DNA from: JBBTRP01 sp038065125 | GTDB lineage: Bacteria > Patescibacteriota > Patescibacteriia > JACQRZ01 | NCBI GenBank assembly: GCA_038065125.1 | Contig: JBBTRP010000060.1 | Span: forward strand, 1-49,615 | Reading direction: 5' to 3' | DNA length: 49,615 bases | Shown here: positions 34,058 through 42,367 of the stretch, piece after piece | Layout: each line of letters begins with the position of its first letter | Position numbering within the stretch: the first letter of the stretch is position 1 | The notes under the pieces: generated by a model | What the model was told of the DNA's origin: nothing | Seen by the model: only the letters and a program-made list of their open reading frames with translations | The model's database searches: none | Made by a program: the position numbers and the translations under genes

Positions 34058-34492
34058 TTAGAAGGGGATCGTTTCTATCGTCTGCTCGTCTGCGGGAGAC
34101 TGTTGGGCGTTGTACGGTGAGCTGGGAGTGGCATCATCCTGTTCGGCGGGTCGGGGGCCTCCTGTCGGCGCGTCTAAGATAATCATGTTGTCGGCGATTA
34201 CTTCCGTCGAGTAGCGCTTGACGCCGTCCTGTCCGGTCCAGTCGCGGGTCTGAAGTCGCCCCTCGATATAGGCGCGGCGCCCCTTGGTCAGGTATTGCCC
34301 GCAGATTTCGGCAAGCTTTCCCCAGGCGACAATATTATGGAATTCCGCCTTGTCCTGCCGCTGGCCGCTTGCGTCTTTGTACGAACGATTGGTGGCGACC
34401 GAAAAGCTGGTGACCGACTGCCCTGTCGGGGTTGAGCGCACTTCCGGATTTTTCGTGAGTCGCCCGATCAACATGACTTTGTTGAGATCCAT
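34058..34492 (-). CDS. ssb: Single-stranded DNA-binding protein
   Basis: A 144-residue OB-fold SSB that coats single-stranded DNA in replication and repair. Landmarks are MDLNKVMLIGRLTKNPEVRS, FSVATNRSYKD, AEFHNIVAWGKLAEICGQYL and KGRRAYIEGRLQTRDW. A short Gln/Pro/Asp-rich linker ends in ETIPF, the canonical acidic-hydrophobic tail that recruits partner proteins. It lies between rpsF (21 nt upstream) and rpsR (15 nt downstream), the widespread S6-SSB-S18 arrangement. Short CTAAGACTAAAAGCT-like repeats fill the space before its ATG. Confidence 0.97.
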   Translation of the reverse strand: MDLNKVMLIGRLTKNPEVRSTPTGQSVTSFSVATNRSYKDASGQRQDKAEFHNIVAWGKLAEICGQYLTKGRRAYIEGRLQTRDWTGQDGVKRYSTEVIADNMIILDAPTGGPRPAEQDDATPSSPYNAQQSPADEQTIETIPF

Positions 34493-34513
34493 AGGGAGAG
34501 CTTTTAGTCTTAG

Positions 34514-35200
34514 TTAAAGGATGTCGTTTTTTAGGATTTCGTCGAGCTTTTTATCGAGTTCCTCGTAACTGACTTTTTGCTGTTTTTTCTTCGCGCTTGC
34601 CGTGGACTCTTCTTCTATCGGTTCATCGGCAGGAGTGGTTTTTGTTTCTTTTTTCTCTTCTTTTTCTTGGATTGGGACCGCGATCGGGCTTGGAGCAGCG
34701 CTCATCTGCGGTTGAGGGGTCTGTTCGAGCGGGGCGGGCTCTGCGGGTGCTGGAGTGCTCTGCTGGACAACCGGTGCGGGTGCAGGAGCTTTGGACTCCT
34801 CGCCCAAAGATTCAACAATATCGGCAACCGATCCGAACACGCTCTTTCCGGCCGTTTTTCCGAACGCTTCTTGTTCGAGCGTTGGCTTTCGATCAAAGAC
34901 CTTCGGAACGCCGACAGACTTCTTTCTGAGAATGCAGTGGCGCAAAATATCCGCGGAAAGCGCCAAGAGTCGGTCGATTTTTTTGAGGTCCGGTCCAGTG
35001 CAGTCAAATTCAACCAAAATATAGTACCCGTACTGTTGAGCTTTTATCGGATACGCTAAGTGCTTTCGATCCAGATTCTGACGAAAGTGAATAATAGCAC
35101 TTCCTTTTTTGAGGACGTCCTCCATTCGGAGAATGACCCCATCGATTTCGTTTTCCGCAAAGCGGCCGGACAGAATCGCGAGGAGTTCGTAGTGGTTCAT
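34514..35200 (-). CDS. rpsF: Small ribosomal subunit protein S6 with long C-terminal extension
   Basis: The first 100 residues are a normal S6 (MNHYELLAILSGRFAENEID, HFRQNLDRKHLAYPIKAQQY, YILVEFDCTGPDLKKIDRLL, ILRHCILRK). The family is usually 95-135 residues long, but this protein has 228. The extra 125 residues form a Pro/Ala/Gln-rich linker, an acidic/lysine-rich stretch (EKEEKKETKTT) and a C-terminal amphipathic helix (KVSYEELDKKLDEILKNDIL). Long S6 tails occur in Patescibacteria; their function is unknown, and the terminal helix suggests a protein-binding tether on the 30S platform. First gene of the rpsF-ssb-rpsR-efp cluster; a structured leader lies upstream. Confidence 0.96.
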   Translation of the reverse strand: MNHYELLAILSGRFAENEIDGVILRMEDVLKKGSAIIHFRQNLDRKHLAYPIKAQQYGYYILVEFDCTGPDLKKIDRLLALSADILRHCILRKKSVGVPKVFDRKPTLEQEAFGKTAGKSVFGSVADIVESLGEESKAPAPAPVVQQSTPAPAEPAPLEQTPQPQMSAAPSPIAVPIQEKEEKKETKTTPADEPIEEESTASAKKKQQKVSYEELDKKLDEILKNDIL

Positions 35201-35263
35201 GTGAGTACAGGGTTTAGGGACTAGGGTTTAGTCGGCTCAAGGTTAAATAAAAAATCCACACCT

Positions 35264-35334
35264 TCTTTGAGTTGGTGGCTCAAAGAGCGAGCAGTGGAGC
35301 ATTCCCAGTGGAAATGCCCGAGCCGGTACGGCTC
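35264..35334 (-). promoter_or_regulatory. Three consecutive hairpins upstream of rpsF (candidate leader RNA)
   Basis: Read on the minus strand: GAGCCG-TAC-CGGCTC (35334-35320), GCATTTCC-ACT-GGGAATGC (35317-35299) and TCTTTGAG-CCACCAA-CTCAAAGA (35286-35264), followed by a T-rich stretch. In the second stem one pair is U-G in minus-strand RNA but C-A if read on the plus strand, which favours minus-strand RNA. It may be an S6:S18 autoregulatory leader; the known CCG contact motif was not matched rigorously. Confidence 0.45.
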
Positions 35335-35412
35335 ATGGACAAAGCGCACGTGTGTGGCTTCGAATGCAAAAACCCTATCACGTCTCAAAAAAAGAAGCAA
35401 GCCCCCGGCAGG

Positions 35413-36825
35413 TTACGTGGTCTTGAACCGTGAAAGCAGCTCTTTTGGAATGCCTCCGAGAAGGATGAGAATGCCGGCATACACTACAACCGCCCCCAGG
35501 CTTCTGGGAATGACGGGTGTTCCGGAGAAAGTGAAAAGGAACACCGCCATGCCCGTACATCCCAGAAGCGTTTTTGCAAGAGATGAGAATGAGAGTCGCA
35601 AGCCCGATTTTTGTAAGAAAAGGACTCCTCCCAGGATCACAATAAGGAGTTCTGACGCGACCGTCATCCATGCGGCACCCCAGTAGGAGTAGCGGGGAAT
35701 CAACAGGGCGTATCCCGAGACACCAATAACCGCGGTAAGCGCATAGCGCCATAGCATGGTCCGTTGCGCGTGGATCACGGTGATGAGGTGTCCGAAAAAA
35801 CTTCCGAAAAACACGCCACCGCACGCGACGATCAAAATCTGCAAGAGGGACCCCGCCGGCGCAAACGCCTCTCCCGAGACAAGAACCATCACGTCGCGTG
35901 CAACAAAGAGTGTGCCGACCACCAACGGGAACGCGCTGAAAACCATAAAGTCAAACGATCGCTGGACGGTGCGGTCAAAGCCGTCGCGAGAGCCGTTTGA
36001 CCAGTGCGCCGCAATCGGCGCCATCGCAAGCCCCATGAACATCATGGGAAAACTGGTGAGAATATCGATCACGCGATACGCCGCGCCATAGAGTCCCACG
36101 TCTTCTTGGCTCTTGAGGAGCGAAAGAAAGAGAATGTCGGTGCGAAGGTAGAGGAGGTTGAATACGATGGAGAGCGCGATCGGCCAGCTGCGCCGCCAAA
36201 TGTCCCCTGCAAGCGCGCGATCCCAATAGAGTTTGAGCGGCGTGAAGTGATGTGCAGGGATTGCGAGCACGAGAAATTGCACCATGTTGTTGAGCGTGAT
36301 AACCCCGATGATGCCATTGAGTCCCAGGTCATAGTGGACCACTCCCCACACGCCCGCTATAAGAATAATGTAGCTGATCACGTCGGAGAGGAGGGGAATA
36401 TCCATTCGAAGATGGACTTGGTAGATGACCCTGCCCATCTGGATCAGCGAGGAGAAGAGGAACGAGACGGCCATGAGCGCGATGCCGATCTTGATGTGTT
36501 CTGGGTAGGGGAAGAGAAGTGAGACGAGCGGTGCAACCACAGTGAGGATCGCGATGATGACGACGCGCATCGTGAAGGCGACGGCAAACTTTTTTTCTTT
36601 CTCCCCTGGTTCGGCGAGCATCTGGATTGCGATGATGGAGAGTCCGCAGTCCGCGATGATTGCAAAGAACTGCAAGAATGCCGTGATGGTCGTGTACGCC
36701 CCAAAGCCTCCCGTATCCAGGTAGCGTGTCATCAGTCCGAACGCGACCACGCCCAAGACGGTCGTGAAAACCTTGCCAAAGGTCTGAATGCCGGTGTTTA
36801 CGAGAATTTTTTTTGAGAGAGACAC
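35413..36825 (-). CDS. Polysaccharide/lipid-linked oligosaccharide flippase (MATE-like MVF superfamily)
   Basis: A 470-residue protein with about 12-14 membrane helices, starting at a GTG. The N-terminal SLSKKILVNTGIQTFGKVFTTVLGVVAFGLMTRYLD and the regular pairs of helices fit the Wzx/RfbX polysaccharide-export family rather than MurJ, though this cannot be settled by eye. Charged residues typical of the central cavity are present (for example LRTDILFLSLLKSQEDVGLYGAAYRV, the best conserved family block). It would move undecaprenyl-linked glycans across the membrane for S-layer glycosylation or capsule, consistent with the nearby sugar nucleotidyltransferase and the many surface proteins. It is transcribed toward rpsF, with 212 nt between them. 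Confidence 0.88.
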   Translation of the reverse strand: MSLSKKILVNTGIQTFGKVFTTVLGVVAFGLMTRYLDTGGFGAYTTITAFLQFFAIIADCGLSIIAIQMLAEPGEKEKKFAVAFTMRVVIIAILTVVAPLVSLLFPYPEHIKIGIALMAVSFLFSSLIQMGRVIYQVHLRMDIPLLSDVISYIILIAGVWGVVHYDLGLNGIIGVITLNNMVQFLVLAIPAHHFTPLKLYWDRALAGDIWRRSWPIALSIVFNLLYLRTDILFLSLLKSQEDVGLYGAAYRVIDILTSFPMMFMGLAMAPIAAHWSNGSRDGFDRTVQRSFDFMVFSAFPLVVGTLFVARDVMVLVSGEAFAPAGSLLQILIVACGGVFFGSFFGHLITVIHAQRTMLWRYALTAVIGVSGYALLIPRYSYWGAAWMTVASELLIVILGGVLFLQKSGLRLSFSSLAKTLLGCTGMAVFLFTFSGTPVIPRSLGAVVVYAGILILLGGIPKELLSRFKTT

Positions 36826-36916
36826 GGGGGAGTAGCTTTTAGGTTAGAGGTGATAGGTTAGAGGGTTGCTGCGTTGACTGAGGAGTTTAATATATGATAT
36901 ATTTTGTCGAGAAATC

Positions 36917-39085
36917 ATGATGCGATATTCAAAATCAGTAGTTTTTTTTATCGCCCTCTTGGGGTGGGCGGGGGCTTCTTTTTTTTCGATTTTTGCTGCC
37001 AATCAAATCGGGCTTACTATAGCAGACGCAGGCACCGTCCGCAAAACAGCTCCGCGTCAAGTGTTGCTGGCGGCACTTCCTACGATCACCACGGCAGAGT
37101 CGCTCATACTCGCGCCACTTCAGAAGCAGGAGTTTGTCATCGGATTCAAAAATACCGGGAAAAAATCGTGGAAACCCACGCGATCCGCGCCGCTCTCATT
37201 GCGATCGGACGTCGGGGGTGAGAGCTATTTTCATCACGCATCTTGGGCGGCAAAAAACATCGTACTCAAAAAAATTGACGTCGTGCCCGCGGGGCATGTC
37301 GCGTATTTTAAGTTCATTCTTGAGGCACCAAAAAAAGAGAGTGAGTATCAGGAGCGGTTGCTGCTGTTCCTGGGAGACGTTCCGCTTTCGGGCGGGACAT
37401 TCACGCTTCCCATCACCGTGACGCGCACAATCGCATCCGCTCCGAAAGAAGCGCCCCTCTCTGCCACGTCATCCGTACAAGCGCCTCTTCCCGTTCAACC
37501 GCCGCCCTCTTCCATAAAGGCCGTTCTAGCCGCGCAAAATATCATCCAAGGAGATCCCGTATTGGCGATTCCCTCAAACGGGGAAGGCTCGTTCAAGGTC
37601 GGGTTCAAAAACACTGGCACCGTCTCGTTTGCGGACGCACAAACACCGGTCACATTCCGGTCTCTTGCAAAACGCGAGAGTTATTTTTACGGTCCGACGT
37701 GGGCGGGAAAAACAAGTGTGAAGCGCATGACCTCCGGTAACCCCGGCGAGCTCACGTTTATCGACTTCACGCTCCATGCGCCCTCAAAGCAGGGGACCTA
37801 CACCGAGAAACTTGCGCTTTTTGAGGGAGATCGAAAGCTTGTGGGAACAGAGGTCGACCTCTCAATCGTCGTCGGCCCTCCCGCGCCAAAAGTCCCAACA
37901 CCGCCTCGCGGGTCGCTTGCCGTGCAGCCCTCAAATACTCTCGCCGTGAGCCCGCCACCCCTTCCGGTTGTTGCGCCGCAGCAGATGAGTATTGCGACAA
38001 GCACGACCGAAACACCGTTCGTGCCGCAGGGCATTGTTGATGACCTCCGTGAAAGCGAAAAGAAAATCCGCATTGGATTATTCAATACGCGCGATCCAAT
38101 CCGCATGACCGCGAATAAAGAGTTTGAGATTCGCGACACGAACGGAACATTTTTTGGCTCTTTTCCCAGCGGCACCAACGCAAGTGTGACATTCGATTTT
38201 GTTACGCGGCTCTATGAGGTGGCAACGCCCAACGGAACGTCGACCACCGCGGTTCCGGTCCGTTTTTCTGCAGCGCAAACACAGGTAGCGTCCAGGGGGA
38301 TAGTGCACGCTGCTGCAGACGGGTCTGTCGCATCGTCGACGCCGGACACCACATCGACGACACCGTCCGCGGCACATGCGACAACCTCACCACAAATTGC
38401 TCCTGCGACACCCGCGACTTCACCAACGATATCAGATCAGGATATTGTTTTTGAAATTCTTTCCTATGTGCATCGGCCGGGATGGAGCTCAGCGATCAAC
38501 GACAACACGTTTCGTGCGGTACTCGAGGTGCGCTACGCGCCGGCCACCGACAAGCTTTGGGTCATCAACGAGCTTTTTCTCGAGCAGTATCTCAAAGGAC
38601 TTGCCGAGACCTCAAACAACTCGCCGTATGAGTATCAGAAGGCTTTGCTCATTGCCGCGCGCACATATGCTCTGTACCACATCAACCGCAGCACAAAATA
38701 TGCAAGCGAGCACTTCACGATTCGCGCAACCGATGCGGATCAGGTGTATCGCGGATACGGCGCCGAACAGCGCCTACCCAATGTCAGTCGTGCAGTTTCT
38801 GAAACGCGCGGTGCGATCGTCACGTACAACGGCGAACTTGCCATCACTCCTTATTACTCCCAGAGCGATGGACGCACTCGGAACTGGGAAGAGGTCTGGG
38901 GTGGCGGACCTAAACCGTGGTTGATCGGGAAAAACGATCCATGCTGCTCAGGACTTAAGATGCTTGGGCACGGCGTTGGGATGTCTGCGCGCGGCGCGCT
39001 CCTCATGGCGATTCAGGGCAAGGGATATGAAGAGATTTTGAAATACTACTACACCGCCATCGAACTTCGTCGCCGGTATTTATGA
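36917..39085 (+). CDS. Secreted SpoIID/LytB-domain protein with two Ig-like (FW/NBR1-type) domains
   Basis: A 722-residue protein with a signal-like N-terminus (about 7-28). Two Ig-like domains follow at about 57-170 and 205-320. Each begins with a F.(V/I)GFKNTG motif and contains ESYF....W (SYFHHASWAAK, SYFYGPTWAGK), resembling the NBR1-type FW Ig-fold. After a Pro-rich linker comes a SpoIID domain (about 375-722), interrupted by a low-complexity Ser/Thr/Ala insertion (about 455-505). Its hallmarks are FLEQYLKGLAETSN, QKALLIAARTYAL, YYSQSDGRTRNWEEVWGG and GHGVGMSARGALLMA. SpoIID-type proteins are lytic transglycosylases acting on denuded glycan strands. The stop overlaps the next start (ATGA), coupling it to a transglutaminase-like protein. 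A cell-wall remodelling role is likely. Confidence 0.9.
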   Translation: MMRYSKSVVFFIALLGWAGASFFSIFAANQIGLTIADAGTVRKTAPRQVLLAALPTITTAESLILAPLQKQEFVIGFKNTGKKSWKPTRSAPLSLRSDVGGESYFHHASWAAKNIVLKKIDVVPAGHVAYFKFILEAPKKESEYQERLLLFLGDVPLSGGTFTLPITVTRTIASAPKEAPLSATSSVQAPLPVQPPPSSIKAVLAAQNIIQGDPVLAIPSNGEGSFKVGFKNTGTVSFADAQTPVTFRSLAKRESYFYGPTWAGKTSVKRMTSGNPGELTFIDFTLHAPSKQGTYTEKLALFEGDRKLVGTEVDLSIVVGPPAPKVPTPPRGSLAVQPSNTLAVSPPPLPVVAPQQMSIATSTTETPFVPQGIVDDLRESEKKIRIGLFNTRDPIRMTANKEFEIRDTNGTFFGSFPSGTNASVTFDFVTRLYEVATPNGTSTTAVPVRFSAAQTQVASRGIVHAAADGSVASSTPDTTSTTPSAAHATTSPQIAPATPATSPTISDQDIVFEILSYVHRPGWSSAINDNTFRAVLEVRYAPATDKLWVINELFLEQYLKGLAETSNNSPYEYQKALLIAARTYALYHINRSTKYASEHFTIRATDADQVYRGYGAEQRLPNVSRAVSETRGAIVTYNGELAITPYYSQSDGRTRNWEEVWGGGPKPWLIGKNDPCCSGLKMLGHGVGMSARGALLMAIQGKGYEEILKYYYTAIELRRRYL

Positions 39086-41019
39086 CGAAATCTGAATCTT
39101 CCGACACGCCTGAACGCATCCCGCACCGGCAGACACCAGATCGTCCAGGGCAGTCACGCGTCGATCGCGTGATTCGCGAGGGGACCCGGATGGTTGAGCA
39201 GGGAACCCATCAACGCGCACTCGTCGGAGCGCTTGCCGGCATTTGCGCATTTCAGGCGCTGGATGCGGGCAGTATGTCTGCGGCAGTGCGATTCGAGATC
39301 GACAAGAAAACCGGTTGTATAGACGTCGTGCAAACCGCAAGCGGTACGCACCCGGATTCACGTCTTTCGTTCGGCCCGCTTGCGCGGCCCGGCACGGGAA
39401 AAGCTCCCGCAGCATTCGAGCCCTCCCCACTATACACTGCGATTTCAAAAACCGACCTGACAATTCCCGGCGTGAACGAGTCGATTAGGAATCCGGGTGT
39501 ATTCAAAACACTTGTCGGCACGGGCATCGAAGCTTCGAGAAAAAAATACAAACTTCCCCTTACCACCCTCTCTTCAATGACGCTTGGCGAGGCGGTCCTG
39601 ATCGCGTCTGACATTGTCGAGAGCGCGTATACCTATGACAATCGGATGGTCGACGGGACGAAAGAGTACGACGAGAATTACACCCGCATGGTCGACGGTC
39701 TGCCAACCGATGTTCGTCTTGCAAAAGGGCAGGCCGGCGAGATCGGTGCCATCTGTCGCAACTACGCGGTGGACTTTGAAAATGTCCTTGAGGCGATTCG
39801 CGATATGTCCGGGGCGTCTTGGGCGACACGCGTGCATGTCGACTCGATCCGTTCGCCCCAGCAGCGCCATGCGTGGAATGTGATTTTTGAGGACGTGCCC
39901 GGACGAACACTGATGGCCGTCGGGGACGTGACGTTTTCCGATTCAAAACTATCCAAGAAAAAAGCGGAGTCCGGCGCGCGTTTCTCCTGGAGTCCGCGGC
40001 CGCTTGCCACCGAATTGAGCGATCGCGATGCCAAGGATACCGATCACCAGAGCCTTTTGGAGGTGTATCGCACGCAACTGGAAAAAGGTTTTAGCGCTGA
40101 TGAGCAGATTGAATTTTTGACCGCGTCTCTTGAACTATCCGAACACACGGTCAACACGCGTAATTTTTCCACCGAACTTATGAGAACCGCAGCAGACCGA
40201 CTGTACGAGCGCGTCCGTCCCGGCGACAAAGATTCTGCATCACGTACCCGCTCGTTCGTTGAGAAGATTTTGACCGATGTGACTCGCGCCGTCCGTACGT
40301 TTGAGGGGAGTGGTCATATTGAGGCCGATACCGCCGACTACGATCACGCGGGGCGCGCGTTTCTCTCGGCGGTCGAGCACCGAAAAGATCTCAGTCAAGA
40401 CGATAAGATCGCACTGTACAAGAAGAGTATTGGCGTGACCAAGACGGGATACGTTCGCACGGCAGATGCGTATGCCGCAAGCGGCAGGGTTCATGAAGCG
40501 GACGAGTGGTACCGACAGGCGATCAAAAAATTCCGTCGGCCGGTTACCTTCACACATGCCGCCGCGTTCTATCGTACCCAAGGAAACGCATCCATGCTCA
40601 AGAAAGTCTTGGGGGAGTTTGATCGCGACCTTGTCCTCGCGTCCTATTATGATGACCCGCTGAATCAGTATGATGGAAGCTTCAGTCGCGGTGAGATCGC
40701 GCAACAGGACAGAGATTTTGACACTGCACTCATCTCATTCGGTAGTGCGTATCGCGCCGTAAAAAATGACCACCCCGAGCTGATGGTTCGTGCGGGCGTT
40801 GAGTACGCGAAAACGCTCCTTGCGCTCGGGCGCATCGACGAGGGGAGGGAGGTTGCGGATGCGATCGTGAAGCGCGTTGCCCGGGAACGCGCCGAGAATC
40901 CCCATTGGACTCCAAACATGCTCCTTGATGATCCCGACCCAAAGATACTTGAGAGCGGGGCAAATCTTTTTGCGTACTTCTCGCGACAGGCAGTACAAAG
41001 TACTAAAAAAAGATTATAA
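39082..41019 (+). CDS. Transglutaminase-like domain protein with C-terminal TPR-like repeats
   Basis: A 645-residue protein whose ATG overlaps the SpoIID gene's stop. Residues 215-290 carry the pattern of a transglutaminase/cysteine-protease-like fold: Cys225 (GAICRNYAVDFENVL), His263 (QRHAWNVIFED) and Asp282 or Asp287 (MAVGDVTFSDS). The spacing suits a Cys-His-Asp triad. Residues about 44-62 are mildly hydrophobic and could be a weak anchor. The second half (about 330-640) is helical with TPR-like pairs (YVRTADAYAASGRVHEADEW, DTALISFGSAYRAVKN, KTLLALGRIDEGREVADAIV). The family call rests on motif reading only. Given the coupling to a SpoIID-type wall enzyme, a role in peptide cross-linking or cleavage at the envelope is plausible. 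Transport is unclear without a strong signal peptide. Confidence 0.65.
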   Translation: MTKSESSDTPERIPHRQTPDRPGQSRVDRVIREGTRMVEQGTHQRALVGALAGICAFQALDAGSMSAAVRFEIDKKTGCIDVVQTASGTHPDSRLSFGPLARPGTGKAPAAFEPSPLYTAISKTDLTIPGVNESIRNPGVFKTLVGTGIEASRKKYKLPLTTLSSMTLGEAVLIASDIVESAYTYDNRMVDGTKEYDENYTRMVDGLPTDVRLAKGQAGEIGAICRNYAVDFENVLEAIRDMSGASWATRVHVDSIRSPQQRHAWNVIFEDVPGRTLMAVGDVTFSDSKLSKKKAESGARFSWSPRPLATELSDRDAKDTDHQSLLEVYRTQLEKGFSADEQIEFLTASLELSEHTVNTRNFSTELMRTAADRLYERVRPGDKDSASRTRSFVEKILTDVTRAVRTFEGSGHIEADTADYDHAGRAFLSAVEHRKDLSQDDKIALYKKSIGVTKTGYVRTADAYAASGRVHEADEWYRQAIKKFRRPVTFTHAAAFYRTQGNASMLKKVLGEFDRDLVLASYYDDPLNQYDGSFSRGEIAQQDRDFDTALISFGSAYRAVKNDHPELMVRAGVEYAKTLLALGRIDEGREVADAIVKRVARERAENPHWTPNMLLDDPDPKILESGANLFAYFSRQAVQSTKKRL

Positions 41020-41045
41020 TTTAAAGGAAAAGTAGCATTTTACCC

Positions 41046-41074
41046 TTGACAAAAGGGCTGATTTGTGATATACT
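41046..41074 (+). promoter_or_regulatory. Consensus promoter of pilT
   Basis: TTGACA (41046-41051), 17-nt spacer, TATACT (41069-41074), one of the best matches in the window. A short AT-rich leader of about 30 nt precedes the ATG at 41110. Confidence 0.85.
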
Positions 41075-41109
41075 AATTCTATTCATTTTTACCTATTTTT
41101 TCCCTTATT

Positions 41110-42162
41110 ATGCTTTCACTTCACTCTCTTCTTACGGACGTTAAGACTGTCTCAGCGTCTGACGTGCATGCGGTCGTGGGCAGTCCGCCGCTGGTACGCG
41201 TTCACGGCTCTCTCGTCTCGCTTGTGGGGTATGATTCAATTACTTCACACGAGATGGAATCATTGGTTGACGAACTACTGGACCAGGATGCCCGCCGCGT
41301 ATTTGCAGACACCAAAGAGTGGGGCGGCGCGGTGCAGCTCTCCGACGGAAGTCGCTTTCGCGCAAACCTTTTTTTTGAGAACGGAAACCCGGCATTTGTG
41401 GCGCGCTTGATTGCGTCTGCAATCCCGACACTCTCCGATATCGGCTTTCCCGAGTCGGCGGTGAACCTGATCAACGCTGACCGTGGACTTGTGCTCGTGA
41501 CCGGGCAGACAGGCAGCGGAAAGTCCACCACCCTTGCCGCGCTCGTCGAGTATCTCAATGCGACAACCGCAAAAAATATCGTGACCCTGGAAGATCCGAT
41601 CGAGTATGTTTTTTCGTCCAAGAAGTCGCTCGTCAAACAGCGGGAGGTCGGGCGCGATATCAACTCGTTTTCCGAAAGCCTCAAACACATCGTTCGGCAC
41701 GACCCCGACGTGATCATGGTGGGTGAGATGCGCGACCCCGAAACCATCAAGGCCGCTCTCACTCTTGCAGAGACCGGCCACCTCGTGCTCTCCACCCTGC
41801 ACACCTCAGGCGCCGGCCAGACCGTGAATCGCATCATCGATAGTTTTTCCGCAGAGCAGCAGAATCAAATCAGATCACAGCTTGCGCTCTCGCTCCGCGG
41901 CATCATTTCTCAGCGGCTCGTGAGAAGTCTCTCGGGCGGCCGCGTTGCGGTCCGCGAGATCCTCGTGAACACGCCGGCAATTGCCAATCTCATTCGCGAG
42001 GACAAGATCGAGCACATCGAGTCCGTTCTCCAAACCAGCGCATCACAAGGCATGGTGACCCTGGACGCAGCACTCTCCTCCCTCTACCGAACCAACACGA
42101 TCTCCTACGACGTCGCCCTCGAACACGCCACCGACGTCGCACTCATTGGCAGTAGAGCATAA
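41110..42162 (+). CDS. pilT: Type IV pilus retraction ATPase PilT
   Basis: A hexameric secretion-superfamily ATPase that powers pilus retraction. The 350-residue protein has the N-terminal PAS-like domain (ASDVHAVVGSPPLVRVHGSL), the Walker A GQTGSGKST (132-140), the Asp box (LEDPIEYVF) and a Walker B region in DPDVIMVGEMRDPET. The His box is TGHLVLSTLHTSGA, and a C-terminal SQRLVRSLSGGRVAVREIL replaces the usual AIRNLIRE area (here AIANLIRED). The common SDIH/SDLH motif appears as ASDVH. Length fits PilT. No pilin or pilB gene is in this window; it stands alone with its own promoter and terminator. Confidence 0.95.
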   Translation: MLSLHSLLTDVKTVSASDVHAVVGSPPLVRVHGSLVSLVGYDSITSHEMESLVDELLDQDARRVFADTKEWGGAVQLSDGSRFRANLFFENGNPAFVARLIASAIPTLSDIGFPESAVNLINADRGLVLVTGQTGSGKSTTLAALVEYLNATTAKNIVTLEDPIEYVFSSKKSLVKQREVGRDINSFSESLKHIVRHDPDVIMVGEMRDPETIKAALTLAETGHLVLSTLHTSGAGQTVNRIIDSFSAEQQNQIRSQLALSLRGIISQRLVRSLSGGRVAVREILVNTPAIANLIREDKIEHIESVLQTSASQGMVTLDAALSSLYRTNTISYDVALEHATDVALIGSRA

Positions 42163-42186
42163 GTACACATCTCGAGTAGACATATA

Positions 42187-42225
42187 AAACACCGCAGCAC
42201 TCAGTTTGCACCCCGCGGTGTTTTT
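42187..42225 (+). terminator. Intrinsic terminator of pilT
   Basis: AAACACCGC (42187-42195) pairs with GCGGTGTTT (42215-42223), followed by further T residues. Confidence 0.9.
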
Positions 42226-42251
42226 GGTGTATCGTGTCTTTATTCTCTATT

Positions 42252-42323
42252 GCGCCCGTCGTTCAACGGATAGGATGTCAGGCTTCGAACCTGAAGATGG
42301 GAGTTCGATTCTCTCCGGGCGCA
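42252..42323 (+). tRNA. tRNA-Arg (anticodon TCG)
   Basis: Acceptor GCGCCCG/CGGGCGC, anticodon stem TCAGG/CCTGA with loop CTTCGAA (anticodon TCG, codon CGA), T arm GGGAG-TTCGATT-CTCTC. CCA is not encoded. Its D-arm region (CGTCGTTCAACGGATAGGA) is identical to that of the tRNA-Arg(CCG) at 18082. Confidence 0.95.
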
Positions 42324-42367
42324 TGAGAGTGAAGCGAATATGCAACCGAGCGACAGAACTGAAAAAA

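Noticed and set aside
35286..35412. A small gene between rpsF and the flippase gene on the plus strand
   Set aside because: The open frame overlaps the flippase gene in the wrong direction and its product has no coding character. Hairpins on the minus strand explain part of the stretch better.
42206..42367. An upstream extension of the hydrolase gene through the tRNA-Arg
   Set aside because: The extension would translate terminator and tRNA sequence. The ATG at 42368 gives the normal family N-terminus.
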